From the NCBI GenBank assembly GCA_965112735.1, contig OZ218954.1, positions 1 through 64,000 of the forward strand: a DNA stretch of 64,000 nucleotides, in the 5' to 3' direction. Of the stretch, positions 12,601 through 22,913 are shown in pieces. The translations under genes and the position numbers were made by a program. Source of the stretch: Phaeosaccion multiseriatum (Eukaryota > Ochrophyta, other classes). How positions within the stretch are numbered: position 1 is the stretch's first letter; each line of letters opens with the position of its first letter. The notes beneath the pieces are model-generated. The model was not told where the DNA came from and did no database searches. It saw only the letters and a program-made list of their open reading frames with translations.

Positions 12601-13162
12601 GGGAGGGAGGGAGGGAGGGAGGGAGGGAGGGAGGGAGGGAGGGAGGGAGGGAGGGAGGGAGGGAGGGAGGGAGGGAGGGAGGGAGGGAGGGAGGGAGGGA
12701 GGGAGGGAGGGAGGGAGGGAGGGAGGGAGGGAGGGAGGGAGGGAGGGAGGGAGGGAGGGAGGGAGGGAGGGAGGGAGGGAGGGAGGGAGGGAGGGAGGGA
12801 GGGAGGGAGGGAGGGAGGGAGGGAGGGAGGGAGGGAGGGAGGGAGGGAGGGAGGGAGGGAGGGAGGGAGGGAGGGAGGGAGGGAGGGAGGGAGGGAGGGA
12901 GGGAGGGAGGGAGGGAGGGAGGGAGGGAGGGAGGGAGGGAGGGAGGGAGGGAGGGAGGGAGGGAGGGAGGGAGGGAGGGAGGGAGGGAGGGAGGGAGGGA
13001 GGGAGGGAGGGAGGGAGGGAGGGAGGGAGGGAGGGAGGGAGGGAGGGAGGGAGGGAGGGAGGGAGGGAGGGAGGGAGGGAGGGAGGGAGGGAGGGAGGGA
13101 GGGAGGGAGGGAGGGAGCGAGGGAGGGAGGGAGCGAGGGAGGGAGGGAGGGAGGGAGGGAGG
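9697..13162. repeat. (GGGA)n tetranucleotide satellite, 3.5 kb
   Basis: This is tandem GGGA on the plus strand. There are rare variants only near the ends (GAGA near 9713, GGGC near 9744 and 9768, GAGC near 13118 and 13134). The core from about 9769 to 13117 is perfect (about 837 units). The array starts inside the internal segment of the H-type element: the bases after hairpin H2 match those after H1 up to GCTAGAAG and then turn into GGGA. It ends against a dispersed unique repeat. Every GGG tract is separated by a single A, an ideal arrangement for parallel G-quadruplexes. The 1,183-residue frames on either strand are artefacts of the repeat. Confidence 0.98.
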
Positions 13163-13240
13163 CTGGCTGCCAGGCTGGCTTTGGCGTTGCTATTGCCTTG
13201 TCCATGCGTCTACTCCTATCCTATGTGGAGAGCAACGTGA
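13163..13240 (+). repeat. Dispersed repeat R, single copy
   Basis: This about 78-bp sequence (starting GGCTGGCTGCCAGGCTGG and ending AGAGCAACGT) is also present at about 39590-39668 and, inverted and partial, at about 39857-39915 within a foldback element. Here it stands alone at the right edge of the GGGA satellite, so the satellite lies between an H-type element and a fragment of the foldback family. The next 64 bases to 13304 show no recognisable feature. Confidence 0.8.
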
Positions 13241-13304
13241 CTCTTTACATTCGTACTCTCTAGGCAGAGGGTGGTAGCGTCCCAACATCGCAAACGGCGT
13301 CGGC

Positions 13305-13592
13305 TGTTAGAAGTCGTACTTTTGCTAGACTGATACCTGCCCTCTGAATTCAGACCGGGAGGTATCAGTCTAGCAAAAGTACGACTTCTAACAAGACCGT
13401 TGCTAGAAGACGAACCCCCCCCCCCCACCGCACATAGTGGAGAGAAGTAACTCGCAGTCTGAGAATCAGCATCATGGGCCAGCAAGCTGGTAACAGTTTT
13501 CGCCGAAAAATACGCTTTTTCACAAGCGACAGCTAAGGTTCGAACTCACAACTAGCCTTGTTAGAAGTCGTACTTTTGCTAGACTGATACCT
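13305..13592. mobile_element. TRIM-like unit, second copy: hairpin H3 - internal segment - half hairpin H4
   Basis: H3 (13305-13393) is an intact 89-bp palindrome like H1. The internal segment (13394-13558) is nearly identical to 9430-9593, including the poly-C run and the TTCGAAC T-arm-like motif. The final hairpin is cut after its first 34-bp arm (13559-13592) and is followed directly by element A pol sequence. The missing arm marks a rearrangement breakpoint between this element and element A. Confidence 0.75.
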
Positions 13593-16500
13593 CCCCTCCG
13601 ACGCGGAGGCGAGCGCGGAGGTGGCCGCTGTCATTCTTGCGGACGAGGGTCCCTCCGATACCATGGCGGCGGCTATGGCAGTGGACGAGGGTGCTTCCGC
13701 TGCGGAGCCGGCGGTATCGAAGTCGTCTCCCGCGGGTGTCGCACAGACGGTGTCAGCAGCTCCGACAGTGGACGAGGGTGCGTCTGGCGGAGGGGAGCCG
13801 GTCTGGCACCCACCGCAGGGGCCTGTGGTGCGCTGTGCGGCAGTACCCGAGGAGGCTGAGTTGGGGGCCACGGTGCTTCCATTGCGAGCGGTGCAGGTGC
13901 AGGCACTGTCGCCTCCGGCGGCAGGGGTGTCAGCGACGTTTGTGCCGCCGCCGGCGCCGGCGGTCAAGGCCCGGTTTCAGCATTTACGGCGGCGCGGCAA
14001 GAAGGGGAGTCAGTGTCGTCAGAGTCGAGTGGGCGCTGGGCGGTTGCAGCGGCAGCAACGGAGAACGGCATCCAGCCTTGTGGAGTCTCCGGTACTGTGG
14101 GATCGGGTTCATCGGCAAGCAGTGTTGGAGCACCATGAGCAGGTGCGACTACAAGTTTTGCCGTTGCAGCGGGAGCGGTGCGCTGACGACACCTGCGTCT
14201 GGTATCGCCGAGGGCTTCGTCTCGCTTGGGGCAGTGACTTGGGGCGACGCCATGTGCAGCGGGAGCGACGCGTACCCTTGGCGGATTCGGCCAGCTGGCA
14301 GCTCGAGCACGTGCCAGCCAGACGCGCTGACATACCACGAGTTGTTGCGAAGGAGGATACAGCAGCATGGTTGGCAACGCAGCAGGCTCAGCGGTTGCAA
14401 GTGGCCCGGCAGCAGGCACGGCAGCACCGTCAGTGGGTATTGCAGCGGCAGCACAAGGCGCAGCGGGAGGAGCTCTTTAAGCGCGCGGATCGGGCTGCAG
14501 CTCAGCAGGTTCAGAGGTCCAAGGCGGTGCAGCAGGTAGCAGAACCGCTGCAGGTCCAACACGTGGCGGTGTCTGCTGCTTCCACCAGCAGGCCTGTGAC
14601 AGGGGCGGCGTCGTCAGTGGCGTCGGAAGCAGCGCCATTGCGGTCTGTGGTAGGTTCAGCGTCGGCGGCTGTGGGCACACCATTGACTGACCTACGCGGT
14701 GATGGGTGGGTACTGGATGCGGATGGTGCCTTGCGACTCGGTAGCCAGAGTGACACGTCCGGTGGGACTCTGATGGCAGGAGTGCAGTTGATCAAGGAGT
14801 GGTATCCTCACCTGTCAGAGCGAGTGCATGGCCGTCTGCGCGAGTGCTTGGTTGCGGCGGAGGTGGGGGCTGTGACAGCACTACTGCTCCTGCGCTCCCA
14901 TGTGCACCAAGCCGCTGGCACGGGTCTGAGCGGTGTTGGGGACGTAGCTGTGGCAGCATGGGCCCAACAGCTCTTGTCCTTGTGGTCTAGTCGCCCATTA
15001 CAGCAGCAGGCGAAGGTGGAGCAGGATATGACCAATGCGCTGCTGCTCCTGCTCCAATTGCAAGCCGTGCTGCAGGAGAGTCGCTGTCTTGGTGGGGGCG
15101 TGGAGTCGTGGGATGCAGGAGAGCTTGTGGTGGAGCAGCGGCGCCGTGCCCAGCTCACTACGGAGAGGGCTCAGTTCTGGCTCAGGGAGCTACCGTCGCC
15201 CCTGCACGCTATCACGATTGGCGACGGTGCCTGGACGGAGGTGCAACGCTGGGGACTGGTAGCGATCCTTCGCGCTCGGTCGCAAGCATTCTGTCAGAGG
15301 CCTGGTGACTACGGTCGGACGGATACTCTCTTCTTTGAGTGGGGACTGAAGGATGCGAATCAGCAGCCCATTCGGAGCTCCGCTCGACGGTATCCTCCAC
15401 ATTTGCGGCGGGGGATTGAGATTGAGATTGACAAGCTTCTCGCGGCTGCCATCATTCGCCCCAGCACTTCCAGCTGGGCCACTCCGCTGATGGCGGTCTT
15501 GAAGACGGACGCAGCTGGCAAAACCAAGTGTCATGAGGATGGGACGCCTGTGGTACGTATGACGTGTGACTTGTCTCAGCTGAATGATGCGTGTCGCACG
15601 GAGGCCCCTGCGATGCCGGTAATTGATGATCTGCTGGCAGAGATGCATGGATCCAAGGTGTTCTCGGTGATGGACATCATGTCGGGCTACTTCAATGTGC
15701 CGATGGCATCAGCAGCGGAAGAGGATATATCCACCTTTGTGTGCCACAGTGGTACTTACGCTTGGCGAGTGATGCCGCAGGGCGCGAAGAATGCGCCTGC
15801 AGTCTTTGTGCGGCTTATGAATACGGTGCTCAAAGGGCTTCAGGAGCATGTGGCATGCTTTGTGGACGATATTGCAGTGTTTTCGGCTACGGTGGAGCAG
15901 CATCTGGAGCATTTGGATGCGGTGCTTGCGCGGTTGGTGGAGCACAAGCTCAAGCTGGAGCCGAGTAAGGCAGTGTTGGGTGCACCGGAGGTGCGGTTCT
16001 GCGGGCATTTGCTGGATCAGAACGGGGTGCGCACAGACCCGGCTAAGCATGCGGCGGTGCAAGAGCTGGTCAAGCCGTTGAGGTTACTTGCGAAGGATGG
16101 TGGCGTCAATCGAGTTAAGCAGGTGCGGCGCTTCATTGGCATGCTCAGCTATTTTCGCCGCTTCATTCCGGAGTTTGCGCGCAAAGTGCGGCCCCTCAAT
16201 GGGCTACTGCGTAAGGGCGTCGACGTGAGCACCGCCTGGAATGCCTCGCACGATGCAGCTTGGGATGGACTCGTCGCCGACTTGTTGTCTTCTCCTGCGC
16301 TGGCCTTTCCGGAGTACGGGCCAGAGACGACTTTCACCCTCAGCACCGATGCTTCGACGGACGGTTTAGCAGGAGTGCTCTCCCAGACAGATGCGACCGG
16401 CGAGGAGCGGGTGGTGACATTCATCAGTCGGGCTACCACAGAGACTGAGGCCCGACTGAGCAGCACGGAGCTGGAGCTGCTGGCAGTGGTGTGGTGTGTG

Positions 16501-19487
16501 CGTAAACTGGCCATGTACATCTGCCACTACCCCACCACCGTGGTGACAGACCATCAGCCCTTGTTGTGGTTGGCGGGGCACAAGGACACCAATTCCAAGC
16601 TGTTCAGATGGTACGAGCGACTCTCTACGCACCACTTGCAGTTTGTGCATCGACCGGGGCGCCAACTGGTGGTGCCTGACTGCCTTTCGCGCAATGCGCT
16701 GCCAGTGCAGGAGTGGGACACGCATGCGGGGGTGGACTTGGCCATGGTGGAGTGCGAGGGGCCGTCGCCCTTGCACACATGGTGTGCTTCGATGGGAGTG
16801 CAGGTGCACATGGTTGAGATGGTGGGGGACGAGTGCAGCCTTCATTGGGAGGAGCCCACGGAGGGAGAACTGCTTCGCTTTCTTGCCGTGGCTCAACAGC
16901 TGCAGGGCGAAGCAGACACTCGCCTCCCTACCCCTGTGCCTAACGGGACAGCGCAGCAGCAGCAGCAGCGGTGCCACCAGCAGCAGCAGAGCGGCGAGGA
17001 GGCCCTACAAGCCTGGCAGACTGCAGAGTCGGACTTGTCTGCGACGCAGTCACGCAGGGGTACTGCTCGGCGTGCTTGGACACAGCGTCTCCAGCAATGT
17101 GGATGGCAGCCTACGCGAGCACCTCAGCTGGGTGTGAAGAAGGCTGTGATAGAGGCCTGGCAGCCGGGTCAGATGCCGCCATTTGTGAGCCACATTTCCG
17201 CAGCGAGGTGCACGTACGTGTCTACGCCGAGGCACGTGCAGGCTCTATCGACTCAGTTGCGCACAGCCAAAGTGGTCGCTATGGATTCGGAGTGGGCGCG
17301 TCACCGACGGCGCGCGTCGCTGCTGCAATTGGCCGTGCAGGTTGGGCCGCTGCCGGATGTGGCGCGTGATTATGGGCTCTTGATTGATCTAGACGCGCTT
17401 CAGAAGGCGGGGGGTATGATGGCACTGGGGCAAGTGTTGCGGGACCTGTGGGCCGAACCCTCGATTGTGAAGCTGGCTCACCACTGGAGTCACGACCAAC
17501 GTGCCCTGGGCCGATGGCCGGCGCTTGCGGAGCATGTCCAGCACATCGTCAACTTGGTGGACACCAGTGACCTCTTTAAGCGCGTGTGCCCCGAACATGC
17601 CCAGTTCATCGGACTCCAGGACCTTGTCAGCATGTTTTTGGAGCAACACCTTAGCAAGGAGGAGCGGGCCACCGATTGGACGAAGCGGCCGCTGTCCGCC
17701 GCTCAACGGGAGTACGCGTTTGCTGACGCTGCGGCGCTCCTCCGTCTCTGGCCTCGCATGGCGGAGTGTGTGCCGTTCGTCCATGGTGGCCCGGGGGTGG
17801 AGCTTAGCGCGATGAGCCCTGCTCACACCCCTGCGGAGCAGGAGGAGATGCAAGTCGGCAGGTTCATGCAGGCCGCGGTTGGTTATTGGGGCGATCGCGA
17901 CCACGTGTCACCGCTCTACATCTTTGGTGTCCACTCCAAGACGTTGGAGGTATTCGACCTGGCCAAACTGCAATTCAAACTGCAGTGCTCGTGGGAGACA
18001 ATGATGCAGATGGTGGAGCGGTTCACGCGGACATATAAGCGCCAGCGGAAGGTGGTGGGCGCGTTGGCCAGTCATCTAGATACCATGATCGAGCTGCCAT
18101 GGAAGCAAGTCAGTCAGGTGTCGCGTGACTACTTTTCGATGTGCACACCAGCGGAGGCTCAGCAAACGGGTGCCGTGGCCGCTCAGGCGTGGGCTGCATG
18201 GGAGGCCGAGCTTGAGGAGGATGCGTCTCGTCTGCCCTCGGAGATGTGTCCAGCTGCCGTTGCTGGTGCCGCCGATGGTGAGGAGCTCGTTCCGGAGGAG
18301 GGCCGCATCGCCCCCCCTGGGGAGCTGTCAGCTGCGGAGTCGCCGTCGGAGCCTGGTACGGCAGGCGGCGATCTACTGGCCACGGAAGAAGCAGCGGATG
18401 CAGTTAATGAAGCGGAGGATGCAGTGGATTCAGTTTCTAAGGAGCCGGTGGAGCAGGAGCCCACCTTGCAGCTCGAGCTTGATGTGCATCGACGAGAGGC
18501 AGAGCGACAGTTCGGGTGGTCTCTACCAGGCACGGTTCCTGCTGCCGCCGCGCACAGACGAGCGGCTGGAGCTTTGGGTGGCAGTCTGCATGTCGAGGCC
18601 GCGTGGTGGGTGCGTGCGCAGCGGGCTGATGCGGAGCTGGAAGCACTCCGTCGTCGGGTTCAGGCTGGCCCCACGGGCGGCGTGGTGGATGCTGGTGGGG
18701 GTGAGTTCTTTGTGGACGAGGACGGGCTCCTGATGCGTAAGTGGGCTCCTGGGGGCTTTCGGTGGCGGGTGCGGCACACTCGGCTACAAGTGTGTGTGCC
18801 CAAGGAGATGCGGCCAGCCTTGCTGCATACCGCCCACACCGATGCCATCGCAGGTGGGCACCAAGGGCCGGGCCGTATGCTGGATGCGCTGCAAGAGCGC
18901 GTATGGTGGGAGAAGATGAATGCACACGCGCTGTATTGGGCCCGCTCTTGTCTGGCGTGTCAGACACGCAAGACTCCTCGCCGGCAGCCAAAGCCTGTGC
19001 CTCTGTCGTCCATTTCCAAGGTGGATGGACCTTGGGCGGTCATGGGCGCTGATGTGGCCGGCCCCTTTCCTATGGGCATGGGCGGTGAGGAGTATCTCTT
19101 GGTGTTTCAGGATTGGTTCACGAAGTGGACAGTGGTGGTGCCTTTGAGGGCACAGGACTATACGGCGGAAGGTATTGCTCGGGCCTTCGTGCGGCATGTC
19201 GTCACCACCCTGGGTGTGCCCCGAGTGCTGGTGAGCGATCAAGGCTCGCAGTTCACCAGTGCGCTCATGGGCGACCTGATGCGGGTTCTATCGGCGTCGC
19301 AAGTGTTCACGACGCCGATGCATCAGCAGGCCAATGGGCAGGTGGAGCGTTTCATGGCCACGATCAAGGACATGTTGGCGACGACCGTGGAGACACAGAT
19401 GCAGCAGTGGCCGGATTACGTCGCCGGGCTCACCTATGCGTACAACTGCCGCTCGCAGGAGAGCACGGGGATGGCGCCATTCTACGC
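13593..19487 (+). pseudogene. Element A Ty3/Gypsy pol, 5' part (RT - RNase H - DEDDy exonuclease - integrase), split by element B
   Basis: The open frame enters from the truncated hairpin and runs to 19487, where element B begins. The first ATG in good context is at 13663, but the real N-terminus, with gag and protease, is lost. Domains in order: Gln/Arg-rich linker; RT with FVDD at 15859-15870; RNase H with STDASTDG near 16340; a DEDDy exonuclease-like domain (Asp 17284, Glu 17290, Asp 17494, Tyr 17713, Asp 17725); a conserved unnamed segment 17840-18170; integrase zinc finger (C-x2-C near 18955) and D,D35E triad (19051, 19237, 19345). Joining 19487 to 32791 restores the frame without a stop (2,279 codons in all). 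The protein is clearly diverged from element B, so A is an older relative, not a duplicate. Confidence 0.93.
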
Positions 19488-19687
19488 TGTTGGAAGGCCT
19501 CAGAGCGAGAAGGACCATAAGTCAATGGTCGGTGTGTCCTATATTACGTAGATTCTGAGTGGAGGAGAACGTCAGAACGGTGATCTTGGTATAAGGAGAG
19601 CCTAGCAGCAGGGCTTGCAAACGGGTTCCATCCCGCATAATATATCAAGGGTTACCACTTGTCTAAGCGGCTTAGGTCGCTTTTACA
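19488..19687 (+). repeat. Element B 5' LTR
   Basis: This 200-bp TG...CA repeat is identical to 32587-32786. It contains short AT-rich stretches (TATATTACG, ATAATATATC) that could serve as a core promoter. It follows the ACGC target site. The element's left end supplies a stop that ends the element A frame at about 19551. Confidence 0.97.
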
Positions 19688-19956
19688 ACCCGTTTTGACA
19701 CAATTGCTGGTGAGGATATCCTAAAAACAAAGGAAGGAAAGGAAGGCAGGACAGGACCGGGAAGGCAGGAGGCACACAGTCCATCTAGGACCAGACTCGG
19801 AGGCGGTAGGTAGTACCAGCACACGGCCTACAGGGGACAGTGGCTGCCACAGCGGTGGGCAGAGGATAGGCAGCAGGCAGGGAGCGAAGAAAAGCAGAGG
19901 AGGCACAGCAGTGTGGAGGTGACGTGAGGGGCGCTCGGTCGGCCACAGCGGCACCC
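19688..19956 (+). other. Element B untranslated leader
   Basis: These 269 bases between the 5' LTR and the gag start hold purine-rich sequence and no gene. A PBS would normally begin within a few bases of the LTR. The first TGG here is about 20 bases in, so primer usage is unresolved (half-tRNA priming or self-priming are possibilities). Confidence 0.7.
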
Positions 19957-21594
19957 ATGGCGGATTCTCCCACCAGTGTGGTCCCGAGTGGTGTTCGGAC
20001 TCGCGCCCAGCGCGCTGCCGCTGAGGAAACACGTGCTGCAGGCGAGGCAACAGCGACGGTCACGCCCCCATCGACTCCTCGTACGTCAGGATTTCTCCAG
20101 CGTCTCTCTGGTGGTCTCACTGGGTTCCTCTCTCGGCAGTCGGCGGCCCTCTCGGCGGCTGACGAGGCGGAGGTGGACGCTCAGGCTGAGCGGGATGTGG
20201 ACCGGGTTATCCAGGCGGGCGCTCTGCATGCTGCTGCCCTCGAGGCTGATGCCGCGGCTGGAGCGGTGGAGGAGGAGGAGGAGGAGAATTCGGAGGAGGA
20301 GGAGGAGGAGGAGGAGGAGGAGGAGGCGGCGGAGGAGGAGGAAGGGACGGCTTCGGCGGCAGCGGGGATGGCAGGGGGTACTGTGGGCGCTGCAGCCCCG
20401 ACCGTAGCGGAGGCAGCGGGCGGCATCGCTGTCGGTGACGGGTTGGGGGTGCAGCAGCGGTTGCTAGCGGCTCAGATGTTGGGGCTGCAGCAGCAGATGG
20501 CCAGTTTGCATCTCCAAGCCTTGCCGCCCGGTGGCCCTGTGCTGGGGGGGGGGGTGCAAACGATTCGGAGCTTGCCCGCTAACCTCTCTCTCCTGCCCAC
20601 GCTCACCTGGGGCATGACGCACCGGGCCACGTTGGAGGTCTTCTCCAAGTGGATGCAGCAGCTGGAGTCCTGGGGCTACATGCGGCACGGGGAGGTGAAG
20701 GAAGAGCAGGGGGTGGAGGTGCAGCGTCTCATGCTTGAGGGTTTCTCGGTGATGGAGCGGCGTAAGCTCGTTACAGCGGTGAGTGTGGAGAGGTCTGCAT
20801 CTGACACTCCGCCTTTCTACCACGCGGCCGTGAGGGCGCTATTCCGGTTCTTCTACACGGTCGAGCTGCAGAGCCCCGCGGTGGTACGGAGTCTGGTGAC
20901 GTCCGAGTTGACGAGTTGCATGGAGTCCAATCTCAAGCTGGTGACGGGGGTGTATCAGGTTAACGGCCTCAGGGCCTTGTTGGCGCAGGTCGGCGGCGAT
21001 GCGCTGGCCGCCCTCGTGGATCAGGAGGGGATGGCGGTTCTGGAGGCTCAAGCCATGCATCGGCGCAGGGGCATCAGTCAGCAGTCGCTCACCAATGCCA
21101 TCTTGCAGGAGGTGAACATGGCGATGGCACACAAGCACTCCTGGGCGGCCTTGGGGACTATGTTGGAGCGGAAGTGCCCCCAGGAGTTCGAGCAGGTGCT
21201 CATGGACCACAGCCAGTTGTCGTGCGGGGGTGGCGGTGGTGGCAGTGGTGGTGGGGGCGGTGGGGGTGGCAGGCCTCGGAGGGAGAGCATGGACATCAAC
21301 GCCGTGGATCTGCCGGCTTCTGCTTCCGCTACCACCCCCATGGCGGCATCGGGTGCCACCCCGCAGACTGTGGGGGCCGTGGTGCCGGCTCTGCACGCGC
21401 CGGCGGATCGCTGCTATGGGTGTGGTCAGACAGGGCACTTCCGTTTTGGGTGTAATGTGGTGCCCCCAACCCCGGGTCTGAAGCGCGCGTTGATGAAGCA
21501 ATTGAAGCGGAAGCTGGCGGAGGACCCGGATTTCGACGCCATCTCCGAGATGGTTAGGGGCGTGCAGGCAGAGGCAGCGGGTGGTCTGTTGTGA
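19957..21594 (+). CDS. Element B Gag polyprotein with CCHC zinc knuckle
   Basis: This is a 545-residue structural protein. ATG 19957 (CCCATGG context) was chosen over an upstream in-frame GTG. An N-terminal acidic tract (poly-Glu, nt 20270-20345) is followed by a Gln/Leu-rich stretch and a capsid-like helical region (about nt 20600-21180, containing WMQQLESWGYMRHG). A Gly-rich linker (21224-21270) and one nucleocapsid zinc knuckle CYGCGQTGHFRFGC (nt 21412-21453, C-x2-C-x4-H-x4-C) complete it. It would form the virus-like particle and bind element RNA. The frame ends at UGA 21592-21594. The next 101 codons in the same frame are open and lead towards pol, so the stop may be read through (UGA followed by C) or may be a recent nonsense change. 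Confidence 0.92.
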   Translation: MADSPTSVVPSGVRTRAQRAAAEETRAAGEATATVTPPSTPRTSGFLQRLSGGLTGFLSRQSAALSAADEAEVDAQAERDVDRVIQAGALHAAALEADAAAGAVEEEEEENSEEEEEEEEEEEAAEEEEGTASAAAGMAGGTVGAAAPTVAEAAGGIAVGDGLGVQQRLLAAQMLGLQQQMASLHLQALPPGGPVLGGGVQTIRSLPANLSLLPTLTWGMTHRATLEVFSKWMQQLESWGYMRHGEVKEEQGVEVQRLMLEGFSVMERRKLVTAVSVERSASDTPPFYHAAVRALFRFFYTVELQSPAVVRSLVTSELTSCMESNLKLVTGVYQVNGLRALLAQVGGDALAALVDQEGMAVLEAQAMHRRRGISQQSLTNAILQEVNMAMAHKHSWAALGTMLERKCPQEFEQVLMDHSQLSCGGGGGGSGGGGGGGGRPRRESMDINAVDLPASASATTPMAASGATPQTVGAVVPALHAPADRCYGCGQTGHFRFGCNVVPPTPGLKRALMKQLKRKLAEDPDFDAISEMVRGVQAEAAGGLL

Positions 21595-21898
21595 CGATGC
21601 CCCGCCGCTACAGAGTCGGTAGCAGCGGGGCCCGGAGCCCTGGGGCGGGGGGGGGTGGTAACGGCAAGTAGTAGGGCAGTAGATACGGGAGTTAGAGAGG
21701 GTAACAAATCACATAATGTAACACCTCATCGAGCTTGTGTATCGTCTTCCTTCAGCTTGCTAGCCACACCTCCTCCCTCCCCGAGGGGCGAGATTCACAC
21801 AGTTGACAGCGGTAGGCCCGTTGACAGCGGTAGGGGGTGGGTTGATGGTGAGGGGGTGGAGCAGAAGGCGGAGAAGGCGAAGGAGGCGGAGGAGGAGG
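21595..21898 (+). other. Gag-pol bridging frame, open after the gag UGA
   Basis: There is no stop in the gag frame from 21595 to 21897. The stretch encodes Ser/Thr/Pro-rich then Lys/Glu-rich sequence (ending KAKEAEEE), which matches in style the Glu-rich start of pol after the palindromic block. Removing the block restores one continuous frame: either a GT-AG segment 21898-22913, or the insertion plus one 5-bp GGAGG duplicate. I read this as the original gag-pol junction of the element. Confidence 0.75.
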
Positions 21899-22912
21899 TG
21901 TTACGATATAAGGCATCCCAATATGCCTTCAGTATTATCCAAACGTTCGGATAATACTGAAGGCATATTGGGATGTCTTATATCGTAACAAAAGGTGAGC
22001 ACTGTGAGTCCTACCTTCACACCGGGGGGGTTGGTGCTACCGAAACGTTCGCTCCTAAATACTGTCCCCATACCAATACCAATTGCCAGTTCTTTTCCCA
22101 GGGTACCACCCTCAGGTATTTCACAGGCTCCCCCCCTCGGGAAATATCCATCATGCCGCCGGTAGGACTCGAACCCACATTTTGTTACGATATAAGGCAT
22201 CCCAATATGCCTTCAGTATTATCCAAACGTTCGGATAATACTGAAGGCATATTGGGATGCCTTATATCGTAACAAAAGGATACCAATTTCCAGTTCTTTT
22301 CCCAGGGTACCACCCTCAGGTATTTCACAGGCTCCCCCCCTCGGGAAATATCCATCATGCCGCCGGTAGGACTCGAACCCACATTTTGTTACGATATAAG
22401 GCATCCCAATATGCCTTCAGTATTATCCAAACGTTTGGATAATACTGAAGGCATATTGGGATGCCTTATATCGTAACAAAATGTGGGTTCGAGTCCTACC
22501 GGCGGCATGATGGATATTTCCCGAGGGGGGGAGCCTGTGAAATACCTGAGGGTGGTACCCTGGGAAAAGAACTGGAAATTGGTATTGGTATGGGGACAGT
22601 ATTTAGGAGCGAACGTTTCGGTAGCACCAACCCCCCCGGTGTGAAGGTAGGACTCACAGTGCTCACCTTTTGTTACGATATAAGGCATCCCAATATGCCT
22701 TCAGTATTATCCAAACGTTCGGATAATACTGAAGGCATATTGGGATGTCTTATATCGTAACAACGTTTCGGTAGCACCAACCCCCCCGGTGTGAAGGTAG
22801 GACTCACAGTGCTCACCTTTTGTTACGATATAAGACATCCCAATATGCCTTCAGTATTATCCGAACGTTTGGATAATACTGAAGGCATATTGGGATGTCT
22901 TATATCGTAACA
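21899..22912. mobile_element. Composite palindromic insertion (five 92-bp hairpins, family P) inside element B
   Basis: Five near-perfect 92-bp palindromes (P1 21899-21990, P2 22183-22274, P3 22387-22478, P4 22671-22762, P5 22821-22912) have 46-bp arms starting TGTTACGATATAAGG and ending TATATCGTAACA. Between them lie a 192-bp segment S (21991-22182), a shortened copy (22275-22386), the exact inverted copy of S (22479-22670) and a 58-bp remnant (22763-22820). The block as a whole is TG...CA and is flanked by GGAGG on both sides (21894-21898, 22913-22917), consistent with insertion of a TRIM-like or foldback element that rearranged by nested inversion. Short frames within it are palindrome artefacts. 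Confidence 0.88.
22483..22507 (+). other. tRNA 3'-end-like module (T-arm plus acceptor strand, perfect Pol III B box)
   Basis: The stretch folds as a tRNA T-arm: GTGGG / TTCGAGT / CCTAC with five pairs (one G-T), followed by a 7-base acceptor strand CGGCGGC and discriminator A. GGTTCGAGTCC (22486-22496) matches the B-box consensus exactly. Inverted copies lie at 22154-22178 and 22358-22382. No D-arm, anticodon arm or 5' acceptor strand is present, so this is a captured tRNA fragment and not a tRNA gene. Each copy sits four bases from a P palindrome. Confidence 0.75.
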
Positions 22913-22913
22913 G

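Noticed and set aside
9654-13240. Two 1,183-residue open frames (Ser-Leu-Pro-Pro and Gly-Gly-Arg-Glu repeats)
   Set aside because: They are translations of the (GGGA)n satellite with no coding context; open only because the unit lacks stops.
19708-19721. TGGTGAGGATATCC as the element B primer-binding site
   Set aside because: It is about 20 bp from the LTR end and its continuation does not match a T-arm complement, so it was left unassigned.
21901-22760. Repeated 60-99-residue frames sharing one sequence
   Set aside because: All are readings through the P palindromes and inverted S segments, which give the same peptide on both strands.
21899-22912. CRISPR-like array (92-bp repeats with spacers)
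   Set aside because: The repeats are long palindromes, spacers are copies or inversions of one segment, and the context is a eukaryotic retrotransposon.
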